Shown here one piece after another: positions 17,086 to 26,635 of a stretch of 43,315 nt of DNA. The notes beneath the pieces are model-generated. The model had not been told where the DNA came from, did not search any database, and worked only from the letters and a program-made list of their open reading frames with translations. Origin of the DNA: Chthoniobacter sp. Its GTDB lineage: Bacteria; Verrucomicrobiota; Verrucomicrobiia; Chthoniobacterales; Chthoniobacteraceae. Location of the stretch: contig JAQGOK010000125.1 in NCBI GenBank assembly GCA_028293645.1, positions 1-43,315 of the forward strand. Direction: 5' to 3'. The translations under genes and the position numbers were made by a program. The first letter of the stretch is position 1, and the number at the start of each line of letters is the position of its first letter.

Positions 17086-18912
17086 TTAGCGGGCCTGCTG
17101 GCGTTTCGTCTGAAGCACGCGCTCGATCTTGGCGAGCGGCAGGCAATTCACCACATCGGCGCGGGTCAGCCAGCCCTTGCGCGCGCTGCCGATGCCGTTC
17201 CAGAGGTATTGCAACTGCGTGGTGTGATGGGCGTCCGGGTTGAGCACGCAACGGACGCCTTTCTCTTTTGCGAGCGGCCACCAGCGCCAATCCATGTCCA
17301 GCCGGCGCGGGTTGGCGTTGAGTTCGATGAGCGTGCCGGTGTCAGCGCAGGCTTTGATCACCGCCGGGATGTTGACCGGGTAGCTCTCGCGGATGAGCAG
17401 CATGCGGCCGGTGAGATGGCCGAGCATGGTGACGTGCGGGTTTTCCAAAGCGCGCACGATCCGCGTGGTCATCTCCGTTTCGGAGAGGCCGAAAGCGCTG
17501 TGCACGCTGGCCACCACGTAGTCGAGCTGCGCGAGGATTTCGTCCGGGAAATCGAGGCTGCCGTCGCGCAGGATGTCGCACTCGACGCCGGCGAACAGGC
17601 GGAAGCCGTCGAAGGTCGCGTTGAGTTCCCGGATCTCCGCGAGTTGTGCGAGCAGACGCTTTTCATCGAGCCCGTGGGCTTGCACCGAGGAGCGTGAGTG
17701 ATCGGCGATGCCGAGGTATTCGAGGCCGAGCTCCTGCGCCGCGTCGGCCATTTCCAGGAGCGTGTTTCGGCCGTCGCTTGCGACCGTGTGGCAGTGGAAA
17801 GTGCCGCGCAGATTCTCCAGTTCCACGAGGTCCGGCAAAGTGTGCGCCTCGGCCGCCGCGAATTCGCCGCGATCTTCGCGCAGCTCGGGCTCGACGTAAT
17901 CCAGGCCAAGCGCGCGGTAGAGATCGCGCTCCTCGCGGATCTCCGGGATCGGTTGCGCGACGACTTTGCTCGGGCGCTTTGCCTTCGCTTTGCCCTTCAC
18001 GGGTTCCGGAGGCACTGCGGGGATATCTTCGGCAGGCGGCGGCGGCAGCGCTTCGAGTCGGTATTCGTTGAGCGTCCAGCCGCGGTTGAGCGCGCGCTGG
18101 CGCATGACGATGTTGTGCTCTTTGGAGCCGGTGAAGTAGTTGATCGCGAACGCAAACTCCGCGCTCTTCACCACGCGGAGATCGGCTTGAATGCCTGATT
18201 TCAAGCGCACGCTCGATTTCGTCGGCCCCTGGACCATCGAGCTCTCGACCAGCTCGTGCGTGATGAAAAACTGCGAGACTTCCGCGGGCGCATTGGTCGC
18301 CACGACGAAATCCAGATCGCGCACGATCTCCTTCCGCCGCCGATAGCTCCCGGCGATGCTCACCTGCAACACATCCGGATGCAGCCGCAGATCTTCGAGC
18401 AGCCGCTCCGCATCCGGCGCGATCGACCCGAGCCGGAATCGCCCGGCGTGTTTCGAACGGGAAGCAATGGCCGTCGCGAAGTTCTCGGCGGTCTTTTTGC
18501 CGAATCCGGGAAGTGCAGCGACGCGGCCATCGGCGAGCCCCGCCTCGAGTTCGGCGATGGAGGTGATCCCGACCTTTTCCCAGAGCACCTTGATCTTTTT
18601 TGGCCCGAGGCCTTGCAGCTCGAACAGCTCGAACAGCCCCGCCGGGAACTCGGCTTTGAGCTTGTTGAAGTATTGCAGCTCTCCCGTGTTCACCAACTCC
18701 GTGATCTTGTCCGCAATGGCCGATCCGATCCCGGCGATCTCGCCCAAACGTCCCTCCGCCACGAGTTCTCCGAGGTTGCCGCGGAACGCGTCGAGTGTCC
18801 GCGCGGCGTTCGTGTAAGCGCGGACTTTGAAGACGTTCTCGCCCTTCAGCTCGAGCAATTGCCCGATCGATTCGAAGATCTCGGAGATCTGTTCATTGCT
18901 GATCTGGGCCAT
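17086..18912 (-). CDS. polX: DNA polymerase X with PHP phosphoesterase domain
   Basis: 608 residues. The N-terminal Pol-beta-like part has two helix-hairpin-helix segments (EIAGIGSAIADKITELV, LQGLGPKKIKVLWEKVG) and the palm acidic triad (DLD in RRKEIVRDLDFVV, and a later Asp in SGIQADLRVV). The C-terminal PHP domain (about 400 on) carries the metal-site motifs HCH, ADHS, VVASVHSAF, NANPRR and NPDAHH. Family members fill short gaps in base excision repair and have 3'-end processing activity. ATG 18912 (MAQISNEQ) fits the family start; an upstream frame to 19020 is excluded. Between the two domains there is a Pro/Lys-rich linker of about 35 residues that is longer than usual. It is first in a reverse unit with plsY and gpsA. 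Confidence 0.93.
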   Translation of the reverse strand: MAQISNEQISEIFESIGQLLELKGENVFKVRAYTNAARTLDAFRGNLGELVAEGRLGEIAGIGSAIADKITELVNTGELQYFNKLKAEFPAGLFELFELQGLGPKKIKVLWEKVGITSIAELEAGLADGRVAALPGFGKKTAENFATAIASRSKHAGRFRLGSIAPDAERLLEDLRLHPDVLQVSIAGSYRRRKEIVRDLDFVVATNAPAEVSQFFITHELVESSMVQGPTKSSVRLKSGIQADLRVVKSAEFAFAINYFTGSKEHNIVMRQRALNRGWTLNEYRLEALPPPPAEDIPAVPPEPVKGKAKAKRPSKVVAQPIPEIREERDLYRALGLDYVEPELREDRGEFAAAEAHTLPDLVELENLRGTFHCHTVASDGRNTLLEMADAAQELGLEYLGIADHSRSSVQAHGLDEKRLLAQLAEIRELNATFDGFRLFAGVECDILRDGSLDFPDEILAQLDYVVASVHSAFGLSETEMTTRIVRALENPHVTMLGHLTGRMLLIRESYPVNIPAVIKACADTGTLIELNANPRRLDMDWRWWPLAKEKGVRCVLNPDAHHTTQLQYLWNGIGSARKGWLTRADVVNCLPLAKIERVLQTKRQQAR

Positions 18913-19019
18913 GCGGGGCGGGAACTGTAGGACGCACGCTGCGCGGGTGTCACGCGGCATGTCAGCGGCCAGGTCCAGGCACCTGAAATCAAGCTGGAGA
19001 CGCCGCAGCCGGGTCTCCA

Positions 19020-19775
19020 ATGTCGCGCGTCCATGAACCTCCTGTGAACCGCTGCACCCTTTCTACCTGCGCCAGCTTGCTGGTTTTGACCTCTGTGGTT
19101 TGTGCCCAAGAGCCCACGCCGCAGGCGAAGGAACGGGCGCGCTTCATCGCCACAGATCAATACACGCAGCGTGAGGTCGGCGGTTGGAACGTGCATGTGC
19201 ATCGCGAGCTGCTCGGCCGGCGCGCGGAGACCGGGACGGCGGCGTTGACGCTCCTCGAAACGAAGCTTCGCGAGCTTCAACCGCTGCTTCCCGCACGGGC
19301 GTTGGCCGCTTTGCAAAAGGTGCCGATCTGGCTGGGGGTGGACGACTACGAGAAGCCGAATGCGGTTTACCATCCCAGTGCGGAATGGCTGCGCACGCAC
19401 GGCTACAATCCGGACAAGGCGGGCGCGGTCGAGTTGCCGAACGCGGCCGTGTTCATCGCCTGGTCGGAAGGCCAGCCGATGATGGTGCTCCATGAGCTGG
19501 CGCACGCGTATCATCATCAGGTCCTCGGGCACGGCTGCGCGGAGTTGCGCGAGCGCTTTCAGCAGGTTCGCGCGAGCGGCCTCTACGAAGCAGTGACCTA
19601 CGGTCCAGGCGGCAAGCCGCAGCGGGCTTACGCGTTGAACAACGTGGAGGAGTTCTTCGCCGAAATGAGCGAGGCGTTTTTCGGCCGCAACGATTTCTCG
19701 CCGTTCACCCGTGACGAATTGCGCGCTCACGATCTGGAGACCTGCGCGTTGGTGGAGCAGCTTTGGAACCGCTAA
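19020..19775 (+). CDS. Secreted zinc metallopeptidase with HELAHAYHH motif
   Basis: 251 residues from ATG 19020; a GTG at 19044 starting NRCTLSTCASLLVLTSVVCAQ gives a cleaner signal peptide (243 residues). The catalytic zincin motif HELAHAYHH is in the middle, followed by NVEEFFAEMSEAFFGRNDF, which supplies the third zinc ligand (Glu) and the C-terminal helices. The layout resembles small anthrax-lethal-factor-like or M-family metallopeptidases common in environmental planctomycete and verrucomicrobial genomes. Substrate is unknown. It is divergent from polX across 107 bases and overlaps the next gene by 13 bases. Confidence 0.75.
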   Translation: MSRVHEPPVNRCTLSTCASLLVLTSVVCAQEPTPQAKERARFIATDQYTQREVGGWNVHVHRELLGRRAETGTAALTLLETKLRELQPLLPARALAALQKVPIWLGVDDYEKPNAVYHPSAEWLRTHGYNPDKAGAVELPNAAVFIAWSEGQPMMVLHELAHAYHHQVLGHGCAELRERFQQVRASGLYEAVTYGPGGKPQRAYALNNVEEFFAEMSEAFFGRNDFSPFTRDELRAHDLETCALVEQLWNR

Positions 19776-20692
19776 TCCCGCACGCGGCCGCGCCGCCAGA
19801 ACACACCGGCCGGAGCGTCGCGGCGCTGTTGCTCGGCGCGGTGGCGATTGGCTTCGCGCCGATCTTTGTGCGGCTGAGCGAAACGGGGCCGACGGCGACT
19901 GCGTTCTGGCGTCTGTTGCTGGCTCTGCCGGTGCTCGCAGTTTGGGCAGCGATCGAGCGGAAGGAAACCGGCTCAGCAGTGCGGTCACGCAGTGCGTTCA
20001 GGTGGATCGTGCTGACCGGCCTCTTCTTCGCCGGAGACCTCGCGCTTTGGCATTGGTCCATCCGGTTCACCTCGGTGGCCAACGCCACGCTCTTCGCCAA
20101 CTTCGCCGCAATCTTTGTGGTGATCTTCAGCTGGCTCTTCTTGCGCGAACGCATCACACCGCGTTTCGGATTGGCCTGTGTGGCAGCGGTTGCCGGAACG
20201 GTCATGCTCTTCGCCTCGAATGTGCAGCTTGTCCGCGAGCGCCTGCTCGGCGATGCGCTCGGCATCGGCACGGCGGTTTTCTACGCCGCATACCTGCTCG
20301 CGGTGAAGAAACTCCGCGGCCAGCTCTCGACGGCCGCGATCATGTCGGGCAGTGCCGCGGTCAGCGTTCCTGCATTGGGCATCGTCTGCCTGTTTTCGGG
20401 AGAAACCATGCTGCCGGTCAGCGGGCGCGGATGGCTGATTCTGATCGGTCTCGCGCTCCTTTCACACGTCGCCGGACAGAGTCTGATCACCTACGCGCTG
20501 GCTCGCTTGCGCGCATCGTTTTCGTCGGTCGCGTTGCTGCTTCAACCCTTTGTCGCGGCACTCGCTGCCTGGGTCCTGCTCGGCGAAAACATCACCCCGC
20601 TCCAGCTTGCCGGCGGGGCGACGATTCTCGCCGGGATCGCCCTTGCGCGGCCCGCGCCGAAACGGGTGCTGCCGCCCGACCTTCTGGTTTGA
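19763..20692 (+). CDS. EamA/DMT-family permease
   Basis: 309 residues with about ten hydrophobic segments arranged as two EamA repeats: LLLGAVAIGFAPIFVRLSE and FWRLLLALPVLAVW in the first, AAIMSGSAAVSVPALGIVC and LLQPFVAALAAWVLLGE in the second. The ANATLFANFAAIFVV stretch is typical of drug/metabolite transporters; many members export amino acids or other metabolites. The start appears to be TTG at 19763, overlapping the metallopeptidase end; a downstream start is possible. Substrate not predictable. Stop TGA 20690-20692; a 99-base gap to the kinase follows. Confidence 0.85.
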   Translation: MEPLIPHAAAPPEHTGRSVAALLLGAVAIGFAPIFVRLSETGPTATAFWRLLLALPVLAVWAAIERKETGSAVRSRSAFRWIVLTGLFFAGDLALWHWSIRFTSVANATLFANFAAIFVVIFSWLFLRERITPRFGLACVAAVAGTVMLFASNVQLVRERLLGDALGIGTAVFYAAYLLAVKKLRGQLSTAAIMSGSAAVSVPALGIVCLFSGETMLPVSGRGWLILIGLALLSHVAGQSLITYALARLRASFSSVALLLQPFVAALAAWVLLGENITPLQLAGGATILAGIALARPAPKRVLPPDLLV

Positions 20693-20791
20693 GGCTGCGC
20701 GATGGGTCCGCGGGACGTTGCCGCGCCTGAGGAGCGCTGCTAGCGTCCCGCCCCCTGAGCGCCCGCTGCGCGCACCTGTTGATCACTCCCA

Positions 20792-23272
20792 ATGCCGTTC
20801 ACGTTGACCCCCGATCCCACCGAGGATCCCGCGCCTTTGCTGCCCGGCGCCGAGCGGCTCTGCGCCTCCGTTCACCACGTGTGCGTGTTGCTGGCGCTGG
20901 CACTGGGTGGCAGCAATCTGGCATTCTGGATCATGGGTTCAGTGCCGGAGTTTGCGCGCGAATCCGGCTTGATGATCATGCGGATGAATACGGCGGTGGC
21001 GGTCACCGCGGCAGGTCTGTCTCTGGCGTTGTGGAGGGAAGCACCGGGTCCGCTAAGGGCACGGATGGCGCAATCCTTGGGCGTGTTGGTTGCGGTAATC
21101 GGAGGGATGACGGCGCTGCAAGATGTCGCCGGGATCAATCTTGGGATCGATCAACTGCTCAGCTCCGGCACGATGTCCGGAGACGTTGCCGGGCGGCTGG
21201 TCACGCATCCGGGCCGCATGAGCTTGAATGCGGCGCTCTCACTCCTTTTCCTCGGTCTTGCGCTGACCTTCCTCGACTCATGCGCGCGCATCTTCGGCAA
21301 GCAGGTCTGCTTTGCGCCCGGTCTGGCGCTGGTGGCTGCGCTCCCGGCGACCTTGGGCCTTGTGGGTTACCTGCTCGGAGTCAGCTCGTTCACCGGGCTG
21401 TTGCGATCGACCAACATCCTCTTGCATGCCGCGGTGGTGCTTTTCGCGCTGTCGGCAGGTGTTCTGGCGGCCCGACCAAAACGCGCGCCGGTGCGACGGG
21501 TGCTGTCCCCCGGCCCGGACGGAGTGTTGCTGCGCTGGACGCTTCCGGGCACCACCGGCCTGCTGCTCACTCTCGGTTGGATGATCGGGCGCGGACGCGA
21601 CGCGGACGTGGTGGCGCAAGGGGAAGGCACTGCCCTCATGCTGTACGGCGGTCTGGTGCTGCTCTCGACCCTTCTCGTCAGTGCCAGTCAGGTGGTGGCC
21701 CGGCAGGAAAATCGCGCGCGGAGGGCCAGCGAAGCCTTGCGCCGCGGACAGGAACGCAGCCGCGCGATCGTCGATACGGCGCTCGACGGGGTGCTCTTGA
21801 TGAATACCGCGGGGACCATCGCCGACTGGAACCCGGCCGCGGAACGGATCTTCGGCTGGAGCCGCGAGGAAGTCCTCGGGCAGCCGCTCGCGGAACTCAT
21901 CATTCCGGAGGAACTCCGAGCCGCGCACTATCGTGGACTCGCCCGTCTGCTCGAAACCGGTGAGGGACCCATCCTGGGGAAACGGCTGGAGCTGCCTGCC
22001 TTGCGCCGCGATGGAACGAGATTCCCCGTCGAGCTGAGCATTAATCCGCTCCCAGGCGTCGATCGCGCGCTCTTCGTCGGCTTCATCCGCGATATCACCG
22101 AGCGCCAGGCTGCACAGGAAAATCTGCGCTCTGCCAAGGAAGCGGCGGAGGCGGCTTCACGGGCAAAGGATAACTTCTTCGCGGCACTGTCTCATGAGCT
22201 GCGCACCCCGCTCGCGCCCGTCCTCCTCAGTGCCTCGGAGCTGCGGGATGACGAACGCCTGCCCGCGGATGTCCGTGAGCAGATGGCGATGATGGAGCGC
22301 AACATTGCGCTCGAGGCGCGCCTCATCGACGACCTGCTCGACCTGACGCGAATCACTCGCGGCAAGCTTCCGATCCGGGCGGAGCCGTGCGATACACATT
22401 CACTGCTCTCCCATGCGATCGACATCGTGCGGGACGAAGCGCGTGCGAAGAACATCGCCCTCGATCTGACGCTCACTGCGGAACGTTCCGGCTTGGTCGG
22501 TGATCCCGGCCGGTTGCAGCAGGTGTTTTGGAATCTGCTCAAAAACGCGGTCAAGTTCACGCCGGCCGGCGGGCGAATCGCCATCAAAACGCACGACGAT
22601 GCCGAGAACCAGCGCCTCGTGCTCGAAGTGACCGACACCGGTGTCGGGTTCGATCCGGGCGCCGCAGATCGGATCTTTCTGCCGTTCGAACAAGCCGGGC
22701 GTGAAGGCGATCACCGGTTCGGCGGTCTTGGCCTCGGCCTCGCGATAGCGCGGGCGATCGTGGATCTGCACGGCGGAGTAATCCGTGCGGAGAGTCCTGG
22801 TTCCGGGCACGGCGCGACTTTCACGGTGGAGCTTCCCGGCGCGATTGCGCCGCCACACGGCATGCTCACGGCGGAACCGCTGCATCCGGGGAAACACGCG
22901 CAATCCGCTCCGTTGCGCATCCTGCTTGTCGAAGATCACGAGCCGACGATGGCCGTCCTCGTTCGCCTGCTCACCCGCGCCGGGCATCAAGTCATCCCGG
23001 CGGGAACGGTCGCTGCTGGCCTGGCCGCGGCAGAAACCGCATCCTACGACATCGTCATCTCCGACCTGGGCCTGCCCGACGGCACGGGCTTGGAGCTGAT
23101 CGCAGCGCTGCGGATCCGAAAACCCGACTTGCGAGCGATCGCGCTTTCCGGCTACGGCATGGAAGAGGATCTGATTCGAACCAAGGAAGCGGGGTTCGTC
23201 GCCCACCTGGTGAAGCCGATCGACTTCGAGCAACTGCGCCGCGCGCTGCGCGAGTTGAAGTCGGTTGGGTGA
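20792..23272 (+). CDS. Hybrid sensor histidine kinase with PAS and receiver domains
   Basis: 826 residues. About eight membrane helices (residues 25-310) form an unusual N-terminal membrane sensor, followed by a PAS domain (IVDTALDGVLLMNTAGTIADW, about 322-440), a dimerisation domain with the phospho-His in SHELRTP (H468), and a HATPase domain (N-box NLLKNAVKFTPAGG, G-boxes DTGVGFD and GGLGLGLAIA). A C-terminal receiver domain carries the phospho-Asp in VISDLGLPDG (D758) and ends with KPIDFEQLRRAL. No separate response regulator is adjacent, so phosphate probably passes to an unlinked protein or stays in the internal receiver. ATG 20792 chosen. The stop overlaps a GTG-start candidate of the next small gene. 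Confidence 0.9.
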   Translation: MPFTLTPDPTEDPAPLLPGAERLCASVHHVCVLLALALGGSNLAFWIMGSVPEFARESGLMIMRMNTAVAVTAAGLSLALWREAPGPLRARMAQSLGVLVAVIGGMTALQDVAGINLGIDQLLSSGTMSGDVAGRLVTHPGRMSLNAALSLLFLGLALTFLDSCARIFGKQVCFAPGLALVAALPATLGLVGYLLGVSSFTGLLRSTNILLHAAVVLFALSAGVLAARPKRAPVRRVLSPGPDGVLLRWTLPGTTGLLLTLGWMIGRGRDADVVAQGEGTALMLYGGLVLLSTLLVSASQVVARQENRARRASEALRRGQERSRAIVDTALDGVLLMNTAGTIADWNPAAERIFGWSREEVLGQPLAELIIPEELRAAHYRGLARLLETGEGPILGKRLELPALRRDGTRFPVELSINPLPGVDRALFVGFIRDITERQAAQENLRSAKEAAEAASRAKDNFFAALSHELRTPLAPVLLSASELRDDERLPADVREQMAMMERNIALEARLIDDLLDLTRITRGKLPIRAEPCDTHSLLSHAIDIVRDEARAKNIALDLTLTAERSGLVGDPGRLQQVFWNLLKNAVKFTPAGGRIAIKTHDDAENQRLVLEVTDTGVGFDPGAADRIFLPFEQAGREGDHRFGGLGLGLAIARAIVDLHGGVIRAESPGSGHGATFTVELPGAIAPPHGMLTAEPLHPGKHAQSAPLRILLVEDHEPTMAVLVRLLTRAGHQVIPAGTVAAGLAAAETASYDIVISDLGLPDGTGLELIAALRIRKPDLRAIALSGYGMEEDLIRTKEAGFVAHLVKPIDFEQLRRALRELKSVG

Positions 23273-23301
23273 AAGGGCGATCAACCCCGGAGCGCGCCGC
23301 C

Positions 23302-23568
23302 ATGCCCGCAAAAAAGAAAAACGCACCGCCGCTCGCTGGCGCCGCGTTGATCAAGGAAACCTGCCGCCGCATTCGCGTGGCCCGCAGCTACTGGGACGCG
23401 CACAACAACCGCGCCTGCCGCGGGGAACGCGAGAAGGCGCTCGCGCTTTACGAAAGCCTCAGCGAAGCCGAACGCGAAAAGGTTCCGCAAGTGCTGCGGG
23501 TCTGGCTGCGGTATCGCAGCGAAAAATACTTCGGCGCAGATCGGACCCCGCCGGGCACGAACCGTTGA
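23302..23568 (+). CDS. Small conserved-looking hypothetical protein
   Basis: 88 residues from ATG 23302 (MPAKKKNAPP); a GTG at 23269 would add 11 residues and overlap the kinase stop. It is basic and helical, with ETCRRIRVARSYWDAHNNRA and ALYESLSEAEREKVPQVLR. Codon use matches the neighbours. It resembles no family I recognise. It lies in the gap before surE on the same strand and may be co-transcribed with the kinase. Confidence 0.55.
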   Translation: MPAKKKNAPPLAGAALIKETCRRIRVARSYWDAHNNRACRGEREKALALYESLSEAEREKVPQVLRVWLRYRSEKYFGADRTPPGTNR

Positions 23569-23674
23569 GAATTGTCACCCGGGTGCGGCCTGCGCATGCT
23601 CGCGGCCGCGGCCGCGCAACCTCATGAGTTCTGAACGACCTACGCTCGATTGCCGCAGCCCTGCGGGAAAAGTG

Positions 23675-24364
23675 ATGAAGCTCCTCCTCACCAACGACGA
23701 CGGCATCGACGCTCCAGGCCTCGCGGCGTTGCTCTCCGCGGCGCGCGAGATCGGTGAGCTAGTCGTCGTCGCACCGGCCGCTCCGCAATCGGGGATGAGC
23801 CACGCGATCACTTGGGAGAATGGCGTCTGGCTGGAGCCGCGCGGTGCGGAACGCTTTGCGGTGCACGGCACACCGGCGGATTGCGCACGCCTCGGGCTGC
23901 TGCGCGTTGCGCCGGATGCGCAGTGGGTGCTGAGCGGCATCAACGCAGGCGGCAATTTGGGAGCGGATGTCTATTACTCCGGTACCGTCGCGGCGGTGCG
24001 CGAAGCGGTTTTGCATGGCTGGCCCGGGATCGCCTTTTCCCAATACCTGCGCAAGGACGTGGCTCTCGACTGGACGCGCGCCGCGGGTTGGATCGGCGGC
24101 ATCATCGCAGACCTGATCGCGCGCCCGGTTGAGCCGGGCCTTTTTTACAACGTCAACCTCCCGCATCTTGACGCCGACTCGCCCAATCCGGACGTGATCT
24201 TTTGCCCGCTCGATCCGCACCCGCTGCCACTCAGCTATCGCCACGAGGAAGGCGACCGCCATTTCTACGACGGGAACTACCATTCCCGGCAGCGCAATCC
24301 CGGCGCGGACGTGGACATCTGCTTCAACGGCCAGATCGCCGTCACGGCGATCCGGTTGTTTTGA
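23675..24364 (+). CDS. surE: 5'/3'-nucleotidase SurE
   Basis: 229 residues. It starts with the family signature MKLLLTNDDGIDAPG (two metal Asp) and then VVVAPAAPQSGMSHAIT (the Ser and Asn region), VHGTPADCARLG, and VLSGINAGGNLGADVYYSGT (the Asn and Ser metal or phosphate ligands). SurE is a metal-dependent phosphatase acting on nucleoside monophosphates and other phosphorylated metabolites. ATG 23675 was chosen because the signature is at residue 1; an upstream in-frame start at 23624 adds 17 residues. It is followed by a double-palindrome repeat. Confidence 0.93.
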   Translation: MKLLLTNDDGIDAPGLAALLSAAREIGELVVVAPAAPQSGMSHAITWENGVWLEPRGAERFAVHGTPADCARLGLLRVAPDAQWVLSGINAGGNLGADVYYSGTVAAVREAVLHGWPGIAFSQYLRKDVALDWTRAAGWIGGIIADLIARPVEPGLFYNVNLPHLDADSPNPDVIFCPLDPHPLPLSYRHEEGDRHFYDGNYHSRQRNPGADVDICFNGQIAVTAIRLF

Positions 24365-24410
24365 ACCGGTGAGGCTGAGCTGCCAGGAGTGTTTGCCGTC
24401 TGGCGCACTG

Positions 24411-24476
24411 GCGGGGAACCCGTTGGGTTCCCCGCCGCCGCGGGAGAGGTGGGGGAACCTAACAGATTCCCCTACA
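24411..24476 (-). repeat. Double-palindrome intergenic repeat, copy 1
   Basis: About 66 bases between surE and the zinc-ribbon gene. Read on the reverse strand: TGTAGGGGAA with a first palindrome ending AGGTTCCC, a CTCTCCCGC centre, then a second palindrome GGGGAACCCAACGGGTTCCC. The same layout recurs at 31666 and 32877. Bases to the right (about 24490-24512, CTCACCCTCGGGACGACCAGCGA) also match the flank of copy 2 (31765-31786). Confidence 0.75.
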
Positions 24477-24547
24477 GCCTCTCTGTTCTCACCCTCGGGA
24501 CGACCAGCGAGTTCCGACTTAGTTCACAGCCACTGGAGCGCAACCGC

Positions 24548-25150
24548 TTACACCTCGTGGCCGCAGCCGCCGCAGAACCGGTCGGTCTTTGCGAGAGGCT
24601 GCCCGCATTGGGTGCAGAAGTTCTTTGCCGCTGGTCTTGCTGCCGCGCCGCCCATGCTCATCTGCATGTCGCCCATGCGCATCTCCATCGGTCGCATTGC
24701 GCGCATTTCCTTCATTGGGCGCATCGGTTTCATGGGCTCCATCGGTTTCATCGGCCGCATCGGTTTCATCGGTTCCATGGGCTTCATGCCGGCGCCTTTC
24801 GCCGCTTTCCTGAAGCGCAGCTTCTCGGCGTCTTGAAGATCCGGTGCGCTTTTCAGCGACTGAACCTGCGAGCCGCGCACGCGGAAGAACCGATCCCCGT
24901 CTTTCGCGGACAGTTGCAGGATGAACTCTTTCTTCAGCCGAAAGAACAACGGCTCACCCGAAAGCTTGCCGGTCTGAAACCCGTTGGACTGACTCTGCTG
25001 CTGGCCTTCACTGCTGCTGCCGACTCCGATGGAGGTCTGATCTCCGTCGTTCTCGACGTGAAGCTCCTGCCCATTTTCCAAATCACAAACGTAACGCATA
25101 CCGGAAAGTCGGATGCCGTCTGGTAATTGCGCGGGTCCAGGAACCCGCAC
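24548..25150 (-). CDS. Met-rich repeat protein with a C-terminal zinc ribbon
   Basis: 200 residues from GTG 25150; ATG 25099 (MRYVCDLENG) would give 183. The N-terminal half is a predicted globular domain (PLFFRLKKEFILQLSAKDGD). Residues 122-166 are a striking repeat of Met-x-Pro units with 16 Met in 45 residues, alternating with Lys, Arg or Glu. The C-terminus is a zinc ribbon with two CxxC pairs (C179, C182, C193, C196), of the zinc-ribbon type fused to many small proteins. Met-rich repeats are known in some copper-binding proteins, but no signal peptide is present, so metal binding beyond the zinc ribbon is a guess. It is transcribed toward surE. Confidence 0.65.
   Translation of the reverse strand: MRVPGPAQLPDGIRLSGMRYVCDLENGQELHVENDGDQTSIGVGSSSEGQQQSQSNGFQTGKLSGEPLFFRLKKEFILQLSAKDGDRFFRVRGSQVQSLKSAPDLQDAEKLRFRKAAKGAGMKPMEPMKPMRPMKPMEPMKPMRPMKEMRAMRPMEMRMGDMQMSMGGAAARPAAKNFCTQCGQPLAKTDRFCGGCGHEV
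24690..24786 (-). repeat. Tandem 9-base repeat coding for Met-x-Pro units
   Basis: Units of 9 bases coding for Met-Lys/Arg/Glu-Pro run in tandem, partly grouped as 18- or 27-base higher-order units. It is coding, in the Met-rich zinc-ribbon gene, and may vary by slippage. It is not a CRISPR: the units are adjacent, with no spacers. Confidence 0.75.
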
Positions 25151-25190
25151 CCGGTGGCGGAGCTGTTAGCTGGACTGCCGATTAGGCGCA

Positions 25191-25667
25191 TCACAAGGAA
25201 TCTGCAAAGTACCGTTCAAGCCAGGTAAAGCGTCTAAACTCCCTATGCGATCCACTATAGGGTTCGGACAAGGACTGTGCCGGAATAAACCGAAAACCTT
25301 CATGCGTGATCAGGTCAATCGCGTGCTGTAAGGCATCGGGGTCATAGGCGAGCTGGGCGTATTCTGGCAGGCAGGTGAACAGGTGGCCGAAGTTGGAGAA
25401 GCGAAAGTCCAATGCCGCATATTGACAGGAACCCGCCTTCCCCTCGTGAGTGGGTTGAATGGCTTCCCAAATCACTAAGCCGGCGAGTGCTGTCCCGTCT
25501 TGGAAATGGTCGGGAGGAACCAGGCTGAAGTGAGCTGAGAGAAGACCGTCTAGCCGGGGCTTAAGGGCCGAGATGCGCTCGAGGTCAGCGTCCAGATCAA
25601 GCGCCGGGTCGCCGTATAAGTTCACGTGGTCGGCGTTCAAGAGCGCCTCCAAGAATTGCGGGTTCAC
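25191..25667 (-). CDS. Hypothetical protein of unfamiliar composition
   Basis: 158 residues from ATG 25667 (MNPQFLEALLNADHVNLYGD). The sequence is mixed alpha/beta with acidic N-terminal half (DPALDLDADLERISALKP), a Cys-Gln-Tyr segment in GSCQYAALDFRF, and a C-terminus FTWLERYFADSL. No transmembrane segment or signal peptide. The DNA looks noticeably less GC-rich than its neighbours (more A/T at third positions), a possible sign of recent transfer, but not measured. I do not recognise the family. It lies 27 bases downstream of the isomerase gene stop on the same strand. Confidence 0.6.
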   Translation of the reverse strand: MNPQFLEALLNADHVNLYGDPALDLDADLERISALKPRLDGLLSAHFSLVPPDHFQDGTALAGLVIWEAIQPTHEGKAGSCQYAALDFRFSNFGHLFTCLPEYAQLAYDPDALQHAIDLITHEGFRFIPAQSLSEPYSGSHREFRRFTWLERYFADSL

Positions 25668-25694
25668 GCTGAACTCGAATGCGCATAACCCCGC

Positions 25695-26588
<894 letters not shown>

Positions 26589-26635
26589 GCCGCGAGCTTA
26601 GGTGATCGGGCAAAGCGGCGTCGAGTGCGTCCGCC

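Noticed and set aside
16459-17697. 412-codon forward frame over plsY and polX
   Set aside because: It is antisense to PlsY and PolX, both with clear motifs.
24690-24786. Possible CRISPR or minisatellite
   Set aside because: The repeated units are adjacent 9-base codon blocks without spacers and lie in a coding frame.
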